Assembly: GCA_019358875.1 (NCBI GenBank)
Contig: JAHHIF010000016.1
Span: 62,001-126,000, forward strand
Direction: 5' to 3'
DNA from: Symplocastrum torsivum CPER-KK1
GTDB taxonomy: Bacteria; Cyanobacteriota; Cyanobacteriia; Cyanobacteriales; Coleofasciculaceae
DNA length: 64,000 nucleotides
The position numbers and the translations under genes are program-made. The notes under the pieces are model-generated. The model was not told the DNA's origin. It saw only the letters and a program-made list of their open reading frames with translations, and ran no database searches. Of this stretch, positions 23,944-33,090 are shown piece after piece. Positions within the stretch are counted from its first letter, which is position 1; each line of letters starts with the position of its first letter.

Positions 23944-24876
23944 TTAGCTTGCTGAACTGGTCACTAAAAGCTTTGACCACAACTTGAACCACCGCTCAAT
24001 AGCATACTTGACCAAACCCTGAGGGTAGTACCGTAACAGGAAACCCATGACTTGTGCAGCAGAGGCGAATTTCTGTGCTTTGAGATTGGCAGCAACTTCA
24101 TACGCCATGCCGGAACCAAAAAGACTTATCCAATGCTGTTTTCCACTCCTAAAAGCGGCTTCGTACTCCTGATTTCCCTTAACAGACTTCCACTGTTTAC
24201 CAAGAGACTTTAGCGTATAGTACAGCATCCGTGAAGGTTTACCTTTAATTGATACGTTACTGCTGTGCTGACGATAATCAACAACAACCTGATTGTGGCA
24301 GTAGCCTGGAAATGCTCTTGCCACTCGTAGAAACACGTCATAGTCATTTGAGACAACAAGCGTCCGGTCAAAATTACCAACAGCTTCAAAAACAATATGG
24401 CGGAAGAGGACTGTCGAAGGTGGTACAAAGCATCTACCACGCAGCAGCACTTGATAGATGTCTAAAGACGTGTCCTGGGGTTCTAAACTTGAATCAAACG
24501 CTAATCCATCGTTTCTAACGCACTTGCACAGACCAAAAGCAAAGCCACAATTAGGATGAGCTTTCAGGCTGTTCACACCAATTTCCAGTGCATTTGACCT
24601 CATGATGTCATCTGGGTTGTGAAAAACCACATACTCACCACAACTCTCAACCAGTCCCGTGTTGCGTGCAGCAGCAATGCCTTGGTTCTTCTGATAAATG
24701 TATCTCACCTCTGGGTAACGGGTCGCTACCTCCTCGGTATTGTCGGTTGAACCGTCATTGACCAGAATGATCTCGAACTGTCGGTAGGTCTGCGCCAGAA
24801 CACTCTCGATCGCTTCTTCCAAGAACTTTGCTGCGTTGTAGCAAGGAATAATAACAGAAACTGTATTTGCACTCAT
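23944..24876 (-). CDS. Family 2 glycosyltransferase
   Basis: A 310-residue GT-A fold enzyme that transfers a sugar from a nucleotide-sugar donor; the acceptor is unknown. The N-terminal S-V-I-I-P-C-Y-N-A-A-K-F-L, then V-N-D-G-S-T-D-N-T, and A-A-R-N-T-G near residue 70 are classic family 2 motifs. The metal-binding DxD site, often L-D-x-D-D, here reads F-H-N-P-D-D, with Asn at the first position. The C-terminal region (about 200-300) is helical and unlike a membrane anchor. It is isolated, with long spacers on both sides. A role in surface polysaccharide or glycolipid synthesis is only inferred. Confidence 0.87.
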   Translation of the reverse strand: MSANTVSVIIPCYNAAKFLEEAIESVLAQTYRQFEIILVNDGSTDNTEEVATRYPEVRYIYQKNQGIAAARNTGLVESCGEYVVFHNPDDIMRSNALEIGVNSLKAHPNCGFAFGLCKCVRNDGLAFDSSLEPQDTSLDIYQVLLRGRCFVPPSTVLFRHIVFEAVGNFDRTLVVSNDYDVFLRVARAFPGYCHNQVVVDYRQHSSNVSIKGKPSRMLYYTLKSLGKQWKSVKGNQEYEAAFRSGKQHWISLFGSGMAYEVAANLKAQKFASAAQVMGFLLRYYPQGLVKYAIERWFKLWSKLLVTSSAS

Positions 24877-25411
24877 AGTTTGCTCAATCTAACTGCCTTA
24901 TGAAGACGTTGACGTTGTTAACAGGTCATTGTTGTAGGTTAAAAGTTTTGCCAGGTTAGAGACGTATATCAGAACTGGCGATTTTAACTAATGACGCTCT
25001 GCCTATTGAGGTTTATCTTAAATTTTTGCTTAAGTTTAGAAGCTGTTATGAAGCAACAAGACTTCCTTAACCGAGAAAGAATTAGCTGATTTATGCAGAC
25101 AACTTTAGCATATCTTTTAGAAATTTATTTGTGCTTATTTCTTTAAGAAAGCTTTTTAAATATTCTGCCAATTGCTGCTAAGCTTTTACCTTTTTACATT
25201 AACTCTAACTGTTAGAGTAATCCAAGTACATTTCACTGTAACAACAATATCTATCTTTAGGCAGATGAAAACTCAATAAATTAAGGAGCAATGGACTTTT
25301 GGCTTAACTTGTAACGGCATATTAACGATTCTCGCCACCCTAAAACAGTAAAGTAGCTAGTGCATCAAGGCAAACGTTTCTGATTTAACTATTCATTCAT
25401 GGAGGTCTGAA
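24877..25411. promoter_or_regulatory. AT-rich spacer with a 17-bp perfect palindrome
   Basis: No gene or RNA is recognisable. The notable structure is ACTCTAAC-T-GTTAGAGT at 25202-25218, which has the size and symmetry of a repressor operator. It is far (over 300 bases) from the glycosyltransferase start and lies beyond the mannosidase stop, so its target is unclear. Confidence 0.4.
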
Positions 25412-28400
25412 TTACTTCCTCTTGAGGTTCGCCGTAGGTACCAATGTGAAGCTAGCAATTTTCCAAGGCTGTAGTGGGAAAGCTTGCTGATTAGATGAGT
25501 GTTCAGGGAGTTGAACAGGTTGCTCTAATAAATTGACAGGCTGAGCGATCGCTAAATCTAAATCACTCTTGAGTGCTAATTCAGCTAACTGACCGTAACA
25601 TTCGTAACAGCGCAGAATCCATTGATTAGCATCATCTTCTGACAGCTTCAGAGCCATTAAGATGAGATTCTCAGCTTGGAGATTCAGCAATTGACCAATC
25701 GGTTGTAGAAGTGTACTGCCATACGTCCCTACAGAAGGGTTATTGAGTACCTGAAGCGGTAGATTTAGTTCATAAGCTCGTCGTACTGTACCTGCTGAGT
25801 GCCAACTGCCAGTATAAGGATAAAGGGCATAGGTGAAGCGATGAATGCCCCTGTCAGCTTCTGGATCAGGCCAATTGGGACTCCGTAGGAGCGTTAGGCG
25901 TAACTGAGAGGGTTGGGCATCATAGCCGTATTTACAATCATTGAGCAAACTGACACCATAGTCGCCCTCACTGAGATCTGCCCAACGTAGGGCGGGAACT
26001 TCCCATTTTGCTTGCTCAGCAGGAGTTTTAGGTCGAGTTGGACGTTGGATAGCACCGCAGGGAATCTCATAGGTGGCATAGTCAGCTTCCAGGTTTAAGG
26101 GAAAAGCGGCTTTTACTAAGACATGGCGTTCCTGCCAGTATACAGTTGTGACAATTTTGAGAATTGGAGATTCAGCTTCTAGTACATACTCCTGACAAAA
26201 CTGGGATTGTCCTAACTGGCGGACAACACACAGACGCGATCGCACTATCCCTCGTTCTAACCACTTGATGGATTTCAGCAGGGTTGGAGGTAAGGGACGC
26301 TGAGCATAGTTGGGGTCGATGTTCCAGGCATCCCAGTATTGACCATTATCTTCAAAGGCTTGCAACTGATTGCCAGAACCACTAAGTACTTCTCGCTGAT
26401 GGACTTTATCGAAGACGCTACTTAAATCTCCGGTATCGGGGTCAACCACAACCCGCAACAGTTCATTTTCTAGAACCCAATTCTCCTTCTCCTGTAAGGT
26501 AGGGGCGCAAAGCCTTCCGTCTTGAAGGGGTTGGTCATCAGCACGACACAGCCAAAAAACCCGATACCCAATAGAAGGGACATCCTTTGCCAAAAACAGA
26601 AGTGTCGAGACATCACGACGCTGGGATGGTAGCTTGTGTCCGGAAAGGTCGTAAATATCCCAAGTTGCCTCAGATGACTGGGGTAAGGAAATATCAATGA
26701 GTTCTGAACGCTGCCAGTTAAGGGGGTTAAAGACAACAACAGGTTGCGCGTCTGGTTGGGGTGGGGGTGGGAGAGTGATTTGAGATGCGATCGCTTTTAA
26801 TGACGCTTCTACTATCTCTAAGCCAACTTGCTCCACATCTTGCCAAGCTTGGTTTGCCTCCACGAATACTTCTGGAATTGATGTCCCCGGTAAAATATCG
26901 TGAAACTGGTTAAATAGCACCTTTTTCCAAGCCTGTTCCAACTGAAGCTTAGGATAGCTACAGCCAGTAGTCATTGTTGCTAGCGAGGCAAAGAGTTCTG
27001 CTTCGTACAATAAGCCTTCACAACGACGATTCCAACGCTTTTGGTCAGCGTGGGTGGTGTAGCAACCACGATGGAATTCTAAATACAGTTCATCATTCCA
27101 AATGGGAATGTTAGTTGTTGGTTGTTTGTTATTAGTTGTTTGTTGTTGGTCAATCTGGGTGTTACCAACTAACTCCTGTTTACTAATCAAAGACAAATAA
27201 CTCAACGCCGTCGTAAATTCTAAGCGAGGGAAAAAAGGCGATCGCTCCCAGCGTTTAGCTATCTGCAACATATCACGGGTAGGGCCACCACCATGATCTC
27301 CCACACCAGGAAGCCAGAAAGCATCTTTCAGATGAGTTTGAATTTCCCAATCAACCGCATAGGCTGTCATGGTCAGAGGATTAGTATCCATGACACCTGT
27401 GGTATTGGGAGGAGACATCAGGCTAAAGATTTGGGTGCCATCCGGTGACTGCCACCAGAAAGCACCATAGGGAAACTTTGTTGTATCGTTCCAGTGCAGT
27501 TTCTGGGTGACGAAGTATTCCATCCCACCCTGTTTCAGAATTTGTGGCAGTTGCCAACAGAAACCAAAGCTATCAGGTACCCAGGCAACCCGTGTCAGTT
27601 CACCAAATTTCTCTTGGACATAACGTTGAGCGTAGAGTACTTGCCGGACAATTGATTCACCATTGATTAGGTTTAATTCTGGCTCGACCCACATCCCACC
27701 GACAACTTCCCAACGACCAGTGGCTATTTGTTGTTTGATAGCAGTAAATAGGTCAGGACGATGCTGTTCTATCCAGGCGTAGAGTGCAGGTGTGGAATGG
27801 CAAAATGTAAGCTCAGGAAACTCCTGCTGTAACTTCAAGACAGATTCAAAGGTGCGTTGAGCAACCTCCCAGGTTTCACTGACTGTCCATAGCCAAGCGA
27901 GGTCGAGGTGAGCATGACCTAGCATTTGGATTTGGCGTTGTTTTAGTAGGGATAAGGGGTTGCTTGCGTTTAGGAAAGATTGGAGATTTTGGCGTAATGT
28001 AGAAAGCGATCGCGTAAATTCTTCCTTCTGAGATACCGTCTCCCAATTAATCTCAGCAATAGCTTCTGCAAGTGTATTGAGTTGTGCGGGTTCAAAGGCT
28101 TCGACATACTTTTGCAATACCGCCAATTCATCAGCAACAAAACCTGGGTCGATGTCCTCAGTCGCCTCATACACCACTGTTGAACGCATCAATGCGCCAA
28201 TATCATGACTCGGACTGACAAGTCGTAAGGCTACCGCAATCTCTTCCCCCGGCACCACAGCAGAACTTAGCAGTACCCTAGCGGAAGAATCAAATAAATC
28301 TCCCTCTTGCACCAACTGTCCATTAACAAAGATTTGAGCCGATTCTGCCCACCAAGTCAGAACCAGCCGTAATGCTAACCCCGGTAAAGGATAACCCTGT

Positions 28401-28768
28401 AAATCCTGGGGAATCACCAAGCGTTGACTCAACCACATCACTTGCCGTCCCGCTTGCCAAGTAATATACCTTTTGCTGTTTAGCTCAGCAGGTAGCCAGT
28501 TAGAGGCTTCACAAGTAGTCGCGACTTCGGAAGACCTAACCCCCCGACCCCCTTCCCTTGCAGGGAAGGGGGAGCCAGACACCCCTCTCCTCTTAGGGGA
28601 GGGGTTGGGGGAGGGGTCACACCCTTCGCTAATTGACCAACAACATCCTTCAACTGGCAAGTTTTCAGCGCAGCAGTGCCAATATGCCTGAATGTTGGCT
28701 TGAGTAAAGGCACGTAATTTTTCAATCGATTCAGCTAGCAGAGCAGATTTGAGCTGAGACAAAGGCAT
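25412..28768 (-). CDS. GH38 alpha-mannosidase
   Basis: An 1118-residue alpha-mannosidase that hydrolyses terminal alpha-mannosyl residues, with no signal peptide seen and so likely cytoplasmic. The zinc-dependent catalytic domain starts near residue 285 with G-H-A-H-L-D-L-A-W-L-W. The nucleophile Asp is in W-V-P-D-S-F-G-F. Further family motifs are F-H-D-I-L-P-G-T-S-I-P and, in the C-terminal beta domains, F-N-P-L-N-W-Q-R. Two repeat-derived insertions are read in frame. One at residues 50-78 comes from a palindromic element (P-S-P-N-P-S-P-K-R-R-G). One near 540-553 comes from heptamers (Q-Q-T-T-N-N-K-Q-P-T-T-N). Both lie outside the catalytic motifs. Confidence 0.92.
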   Translation of the reverse strand: MPLSQLKSALLAESIEKLRAFTQANIQAYWHCCAENLPVEGCCWSISEGCDPSPNPSPKRRGVSGSPFPAREGGRGVRSSEVATTCEASNWLPAELNSKRYITWQAGRQVMWLSQRLVIPQDLQGYPLPGLALRLVLTWWAESAQIFVNGQLVQEGDLFDSSARVLLSSAVVPGEEIAVALRLVSPSHDIGALMRSTVVYEATEDIDPGFVADELAVLQKYVEAFEPAQLNTLAEAIAEINWETVSQKEEFTRSLSTLRQNLQSFLNASNPLSLLKQRQIQMLGHAHLDLAWLWTVSETWEVAQRTFESVLKLQQEFPELTFCHSTPALYAWIEQHRPDLFTAIKQQIATGRWEVVGGMWVEPELNLINGESIVRQVLYAQRYVQEKFGELTRVAWVPDSFGFCWQLPQILKQGGMEYFVTQKLHWNDTTKFPYGAFWWQSPDGTQIFSLMSPPNTTGVMDTNPLTMTAYAVDWEIQTHLKDAFWLPGVGDHGGGPTRDMLQIAKRWERSPFFPRLEFTTALSYLSLISKQELVGNTQIDQQQTTNNKQPTTNIPIWNDELYLEFHRGCYTTHADQKRWNRRCEGLLYEAELFASLATMTTGCSYPKLQLEQAWKKVLFNQFHDILPGTSIPEVFVEANQAWQDVEQVGLEIVEASLKAIASQITLPPPPQPDAQPVVVFNPLNWQRSELIDISLPQSSEATWDIYDLSGHKLPSQRRDVSTLLFLAKDVPSIGYRVFWLCRADDQPLQDGRLCAPTLQEKENWVLENELLRVVVDPDTGDLSSVFDKVHQREVLSGSGNQLQAFEDNGQYWDAWNIDPNYAQRPLPPTLLKSIKWLERGIVRSRLCVVRQLGQSQFCQEYVLEAESPILKIVTTVYWQERHVLVKAAFPLNLEADYATYEIPCGAIQRPTRPKTPAEQAKWEVPALRWADLSEGDYGVSLLNDCKYGYDAQPSQLRLTLLRSPNWPDPEADRGIHRFTYALYPYTGSWHSAGTVRRAYELNLPLQVLNNPSVGTYGSTLLQPIGQLLNLQAENLILMALKLSEDDANQWILRCYECYGQLAELALKSDLDLAIAQPVNLLEQPVQLPEHSSNQQAFPLQPWKIASFTLVPTANLKRK
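27111..27151. repeat. TTGTTGG heptamers translated within the alpha-mannosidase
   Basis: Degenerate TTGGTTG/TTGTTTG heptamers lie in the coding region and give a Gln/Thr/Asn-rich loop just before the W-N-D-E-L-Y-L-E-F-H-R-G segment. Confidence 0.75.
28535..28619. repeat. Palindromic interspersed repeat inside the alpha-mannosidase gene
   Basis: The element contains a perfect hairpin with ten-base arms at 28548-28572, CCCCCTTCCC-TTGCA-GGGAAGGGGG. A second, C-rich/G-rich hairpin lies near 28583-28605, followed by GGTTGGGGGAGGGGTC. It is 85 bases or so and remains in frame. The translated P-S-P-N-P-S-P-K-R-R-G signature is what this class of repeat yields in proteins. Confidence 0.75.
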
Positions 28769-28912
28769 TGGATTAGGTAGCTATGTTTGGACATCCAGAG
28801 TTGATTAGGACTGACGCACAGGTGCAAGATTTGGTAGAGGCGCAAGGCAAGACATGGGTTCAACGCAATTAAGATAAAAAGAGATTTATAATGTGCCTCC
28901 TCCATAATCCCC

Positions 28913-31201
28913 ATGTCCTCCGGCTCCTCTGGTCGCTATCAAAGTCGATTATTCAATTTTCTGAATCGGCAATCTATCAAGTTTACGGCTCAATGCGATC
29001 GCGCAGTACGGCATCTGAAAGTCACTGCTGTCTGGGGAGCGCAAATCTTGCTTTATCCGCTCTACCTAGCGGTGCAAAGCGGTTTATCGGCGGGGCGTCA
29101 ACTCTCATCCGCAGCACAAGCGGGATTTCCTCAGATCAAAGCTCTTACTCAATCTCAGCCCAAGCAAGAGACTACCTTATCCGCTGATACACCGATTCAG
29201 CGAGTACTCTGTGAAGTCAATACCCTGTTTGAGTCAGAACCTGATGAGTCACTCGCATCATCACCGAGTTTTTTGTCAGTAACTAGCACTCAGGAGCTAG
29301 CTAAGACAGACAAACAACCAACAACAGAGAACGAACAACTGACTGCTGCAATAGCCACTAAGTCAAGCAGTGATGAGTGTGGCATGATTCAGGGAGTAGC
29401 GACACAGTTGGAGACGCGCACTCTGGTACTGGTTACGGTACAAAATCAAATTCTCGATATTTTGACACCCCAGCAGCAACAAAAACTCGCCTCTAGAATT
29501 AGCTGGGAAGTCGCTGATTTATTGCGTCAGTGGCGTTTAGCGATCGCATCCAAGAGTCACACTCCTCAACGCCTAGCTAACTTAGATCAACCCCGTGTTT
29601 TTCTACCTGTCAGACTTTTCTGGAATCTAATGGCGTGGGTGCAAAGTAGTCCTGTTGCGATCGCAGCAAATGTCTTTCAGGAAGCGACTCTTGTCTATCA
29701 TCCTGCACCCCAACTGAGTCAACCGCAACACCGTCGTCACAAGCCGCTAGCAGCATCTAACTCAGCAGTAATTACACCGCATCCAGCTTTAGCGTTCCTT
29801 GATCGTACTGTTGCTGAACTAGAATCCCACCAATTGGTACCTGGATCAGAAGTCGTGGTAACGTTGGGCGATCGCGCGACAAGTGTCCTGCGAGAACGGA
29901 GTCAAAAACTGCGTCAACAGTTACAAACCCCCTTCATAACACATGGAGATGCTGAATCTTTGGAGGCATCTCAACCTAACAACTCTCGGATTCAAGCCTT
30001 AATTTATGCGGCTGTTGACTACTTTTTTGGCAGACGCGGCTCGACTCTCCCTCAAACCGATTCCCGTGTCCAAGCGGAAGCTCATCAACTATCAGGGCAT
30101 GATTTTATCTCTTACGTCCCTTTGGTAACTGGGAGTACTCCAGAAGCCCAAACGCAGCTATCTGAGGCTCGCAACAGCCAGACATCTGTGACACCAGACA
30201 AGTCGGTTTGGGGTGTCCTCAAGCGTTACCTGAACGGCAAGCGGTTACCAGGAAAACTTTCTGCTCCCACTGTGCCCTCAAGTAACCAGATTGTGATCGC
30301 TCAAACTCCATCTTCATCTGCCATCAGTTCCCTTAATCCAAACACCTCGCTGACGACAGAAGCATCTCAGACGAATACATTTCGGGTTCAAGCTTTAATT
30401 TACGCGGCGGTTGATTACTTTTTTGGTAGACGTCGCTCCCATTTACCAGGGACAACTTCCCAAGCACAACCGAAAAGTCTTGCTAATGCCCAAGGTGAAA
30501 CACCTCAACTATCGGGACGTAATTCTACTTCTCTACCTCCAGTTGCCGCTCCTCCTAACTTAGAACTTGCAGGTGTCAGTGAACCTGATCCTTGGCTAAC
30601 CTGGGACGATTTATATGATGACTCACAATTCCCAGATTTAACCCAAACCTCTACCCCAGCTACACGTTCTTCTGGGAAGAGGCGTTCAGATTCCCAAGCA
30701 CAACTTCCTAGGGCGAACAGCCAAACACCTGTGATGCCGAAAAACTCTGTTTTTGGCGCTATCAAGCGCTACCTAAGCCCCAAGCAAAGACCAGGAAAGC
30801 TTTCGGCACCCACTACAAGAGAGCAGAGCGAACATCCCTCATCAATTGTCCGAACGGCAGACGTTAAGACAGGCAAAAAGGGAACACTTCTACAATCTCA
30901 GGAGAGACATAGAGACACTACACAGAAAAAAGCTAAATCCTCTTCCCTCTCTGCTGCCCATTCTCGTCGTCCCAATGGCTTGCAGACAACAGCAGAACCC
31001 ACTGCTATTACTAAGCCTTCCGCTCCTACTCCAGAAAGCCATCTTGATCCAGCGCCTGACTGGATTGAAGCAAAGTCAAGACCCGTCGGCTACGTCAAGC
31101 ACCCGCTAGAGCAATTACTAGGGTGGTTAGACGTTGCCATACTTCGGATAGAAGAGTTCATTGTAAAAGTTTGGGACTGGGTAAAGCGGCTCTTGCCTTA
31201 A
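28913..31201 (+). CDS. Unknown protein with internal duplicated modules
   Basis: I do not recognise a family for this 762-residue protein. The N-terminal 250 residues look globular. A segment F-L-D-R-T-V-A-E-L-E-S-H near 300 leads into a tandem duplication of about 130 residues. Module A, R-x-Q-A-L-I-Y-A-A-V-D-Y-F-F-G-R-R, occurs at about 358 and 491. Module B, S-V-x-G-x-x-K-R-Y-L then P-G-K-L-S-A-P-T, occurs at about 430-450 and 611-631. Between them are Ser/Thr/Pro/Gln-rich linkers. The last 45 residues end in amphipathic helices with W-V-K-R-L-L-P. There is no signal peptide. Module A may be a short membrane-associating helix. The ATG at 28913 is the first in frame. Confidence 0.75.
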   Translation: MSSGSSGRYQSRLFNFLNRQSIKFTAQCDRAVRHLKVTAVWGAQILLYPLYLAVQSGLSAGRQLSSAAQAGFPQIKALTQSQPKQETTLSADTPIQRVLCEVNTLFESEPDESLASSPSFLSVTSTQELAKTDKQPTTENEQLTAAIATKSSSDECGMIQGVATQLETRTLVLVTVQNQILDILTPQQQQKLASRISWEVADLLRQWRLAIASKSHTPQRLANLDQPRVFLPVRLFWNLMAWVQSSPVAIAANVFQEATLVYHPAPQLSQPQHRRHKPLAASNSAVITPHPALAFLDRTVAELESHQLVPGSEVVVTLGDRATSVLRERSQKLRQQLQTPFITHGDAESLEASQPNNSRIQALIYAAVDYFFGRRGSTLPQTDSRVQAEAHQLSGHDFISYVPLVTGSTPEAQTQLSEARNSQTSVTPDKSVWGVLKRYLNGKRLPGKLSAPTVPSSNQIVIAQTPSSSAISSLNPNTSLTTEASQTNTFRVQALIYAAVDYFFGRRRSHLPGTTSQAQPKSLANAQGETPQLSGRNSTSLPPVAAPPNLELAGVSEPDPWLTWDDLYDDSQFPDLTQTSTPATRSSGKRRSDSQAQLPRANSQTPVMPKNSVFGAIKRYLSPKQRPGKLSAPTTREQSEHPSSIVRTADVKTGKKGTLLQSQERHRDTTQKKAKSSSLSAAHSRRPNGLQTTAEPTAITKPSAPTPESHLDPAPDWIEAKSRPVGYVKHPLEQLLGWLDVAILRIEEFIVKVWDWVKRLLP

Positions 31202-31308
31202 AAAGTTGTCCAGTGAGCAGGGCTTTTCTTAATTCTTTTTAATCACCTCATAACTCACTCTGTTATCCAGCTTGAGAGTGGCTTAATATGACAACGTAAC
31301 GATAAAAA

Positions 31309-31481
31309 CTAGAGCGTGTTTTCAAACTTTATTGACTTCGTTTATGTCAGTGGATATCCTCCTAAATCCTCCTTAAAAAGGGGGACTTTGATTGAATCCT
31401 CCCCCCTTTTTAAGGTCGGAGCTTTAGTGAGGAGCTGGGGGGATCTAAATTTAACGGGGAAGGCAGGAAAACACGCCCTAG
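31309..31481. mobile_element. MITE with 15-bp inverted ends and TA target sites
   Basis: The left end CTAGAGCGTGTTTTC (31309-31323) and the right end GAAAACACGCCCTAG (31467-31481) match as inverted repeats at 14 of 15 positions, and each contains a TA suited to Tc1/IS630-type duplication. The interior has the CCTCCTTAAAAAGGGGGACT hairpin and GGGGGGATCTAAAT, shared with 40323-40404. No transposase is encoded. It fills most of the 31202-31518 spacer, upstream of the PAS sensor gene. Confidence 0.7.
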
Positions 31482-31518
31482 CCATAGACCTAATACTACA
31501 GCCTATATACTCCTACCT

Positions 31519-33090
31519 ATGCGAACTAGCACACAAATTAAGGCAGAGATTGAAGAGCGATTTGGCTTTTTTCCTCCCTTCTTTGAGCCAGCTCTTTCCA
31601 CTCCAGATATATTGGAAAACCTCTGGCAGCAGACTCTCTCTGCCTATGTCAACAATCCCCTACCAGCGATTTTCAAAGAAACGCTGTTTGCTTACCTATC
31701 GCGCTATTGCTCGGTTCCTTACTGCATTGTCTGCCATTCTTGTGCGTTGCGACCGTTGGGAATACTGGGTAAGGATGTGCTGAAGTTGATTGCACAGCCA
31801 CCACCAAAGACACCGCAAGATCTAGATACAGAATTAGAAACGCTTAGCCAGCAGCCAATTCCTCTCTACAAACCGGATTCTGATGCATCAAATGATCTCG
31901 CATCGGATTCATCTGTCGAGCAAAGCCTATGGCGCTGTTCAGTTTTTGTGTTTCTTCAGCCTTCCCAAGCCCAAGAGTGTCGTGCCCAACTGCGTCAGCT
32001 TCTGGGGGATGTGATGTACGCTCACTTAGTCGCTTTTCTCAGTTATGTCAAACTCTGCCACCAGTGGGTAGAAAGCTATCCTGAGCTATCCTTTGAAGCC
32101 GATAAACGCGCTCAGTTACATTTGGCTCCACTGCTTCAGGAAGAACCGTTCCTCGAAAAATTTTTTCAAAACTACAACACAACGTTCAAAGAAGAACGCC
32201 TGAACCGAGAAGCCGAATTAGCCAATCAGGTTATCAAGTTGCAGCAGTTAAGCAGGAAACTGCAAGAGAGCGAAGAACGATTTCGTCGGGCGATTGTCAA
32301 TGCTCCTTTCCCAATGATCATTCATGCAGAAGATGGGGAAATTCTACAAACTAACCAAGTCTGGACTGAGTTGACAGGCTACACCCATGAGGAAATTCCG
32401 ACGATTGCTGAATGGACGGAACGTGCCTATGGGGAACACAAGGACGTTGTGCGGGCGTTCATTGCTGGGTTATATGAACTTAATGATCGGCTGGAAGACG
32501 GGGAATTTACCATTACCACTAAGGACGGCAGTCGCCGAATCTGGAGCTTCAGTTGCGCTCCCCTAGGGACATTACCGGATGAAAGACGAATCGTGCTTTC
32601 GATCGCAAAAGATATTACCCAAGGAAAACAAGAAGAAGAGGAACTAAAGAAAAATCAAGAAAGACGCTTTCGTGCTGTCTTCAATCAGTCGTTTCAGTTT
32701 ACTGGACTGCTGACACCACAGGGCATTCTCCTAGAAGCCAATCAGACGGCTTTAGACTTTGGAAAATTTCAGGCGGAGGACGTGATTGGACATCCGTTCT
32801 GGGAAACACCGTGGTGGACGTATTCCTTAGAAGCTCAGCAACGTTTACAAGATGCGATCGCACGCGCCGCTATAGGGGAGTTTGTCCGTTACGAAGTTGA
32901 ACACCCAGGTTTTGGAGAGACAACAGCTATCCTCGACTTCTCAATAAAGCCTGTAAAAGATGAAAACGGCAACGTCATCCTCCTAATTTCTGAAGGGCGC
33001 AATATCACAGAGTACAAGCAGATTGAAAGAGCGTTGCGAGAGAGCGAGGCAAAGTTACAAGCAATTTTAGATCACTCAACAACTTTTTAA
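31519..33090 (+). CDS. AhpD-like/PAS sensor protein, probably truncated
   Basis: A 523-residue protein. Residues 1-190 resemble the AhpD/carboxymuconolactone decarboxylase fold, with C-S-V-P-Y-C-I-V-C-H-S-C near 67-78. A coiled coil (about 225-255) leads into two PAS domains (about 258-375 and 385-500). The second ends R-N-I-T-E-Y-K-Q. The protein then starts what looks like a third PAS ([18 protein letters not shown]) and stops at once. Related proteins normally continue to a histidine kinase, so the transmitter appears lost. Its last 15 bases overlap, tail to tail, the 3' end of the LOV kinase gene. No good ribosome site precedes ATG 31519. Confidence 0.75.
   Translation: MRTSTQIKAEIEERFGFFPPFFEPALSTPDILENLWQQTLSAYVNNPLPAIFKETLFAYLSRYCSVPYCIVCHSCALRPLGILGKDVLKLIAQPPPKTPQDLDTELETLSQQPIPLYKPDSDASNDLASDSSVEQSLWRCSVFVFLQPSQAQECRAQLRQLLGDVMYAHLVAFLSYVKLCHQWVESYPELSFEADKRAQLHLAPLLQEEPFLEKFFQNYNTTFKEERLNREAELANQVIKLQQLSRKLQESEERFRRAIVNAPFPMIIHAEDGEILQTNQVWTELTGYTHEEIPTIAEWTERAYGEHKDVVRAFIAGLYELNDRLEDGEFTITTKDGSRRIWSFSCAPLGTLPDERRIVLSIAKDITQGKQEEEELKKNQERRFRAVFNQSFQFTGLLTPQGILLEANQTALDFGKFQAEDVIGHPFWETPWWTYSLEAQQRLQDAIARAAIGEFVRYEVEHPGFGETTAILDFSIKPVKDENGNVILLISEGRNITEYKQIERALRESEAKLQAILDHSTTF

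Noticed and set aside
23944..24876. Inactive glycosyltransferase because of N-P-D-D at the DxD site
   Set aside because: Variants at the first position of this motif occur in active family 2 enzymes, and the rest of the domain is intact.
28473..28725. Frames on both strands rich in Pro/Gly/Arg inside the alpha-mannosidase
   Set aside because: They arise from the palindromic repeat and are shadows of the GH38 coding frame.
31316..31783. Plus-strand frame of 155 residues
   Set aside because: Its first half is the MITE interior, and its second half overlaps the AhpD-PAS gene in another frame.
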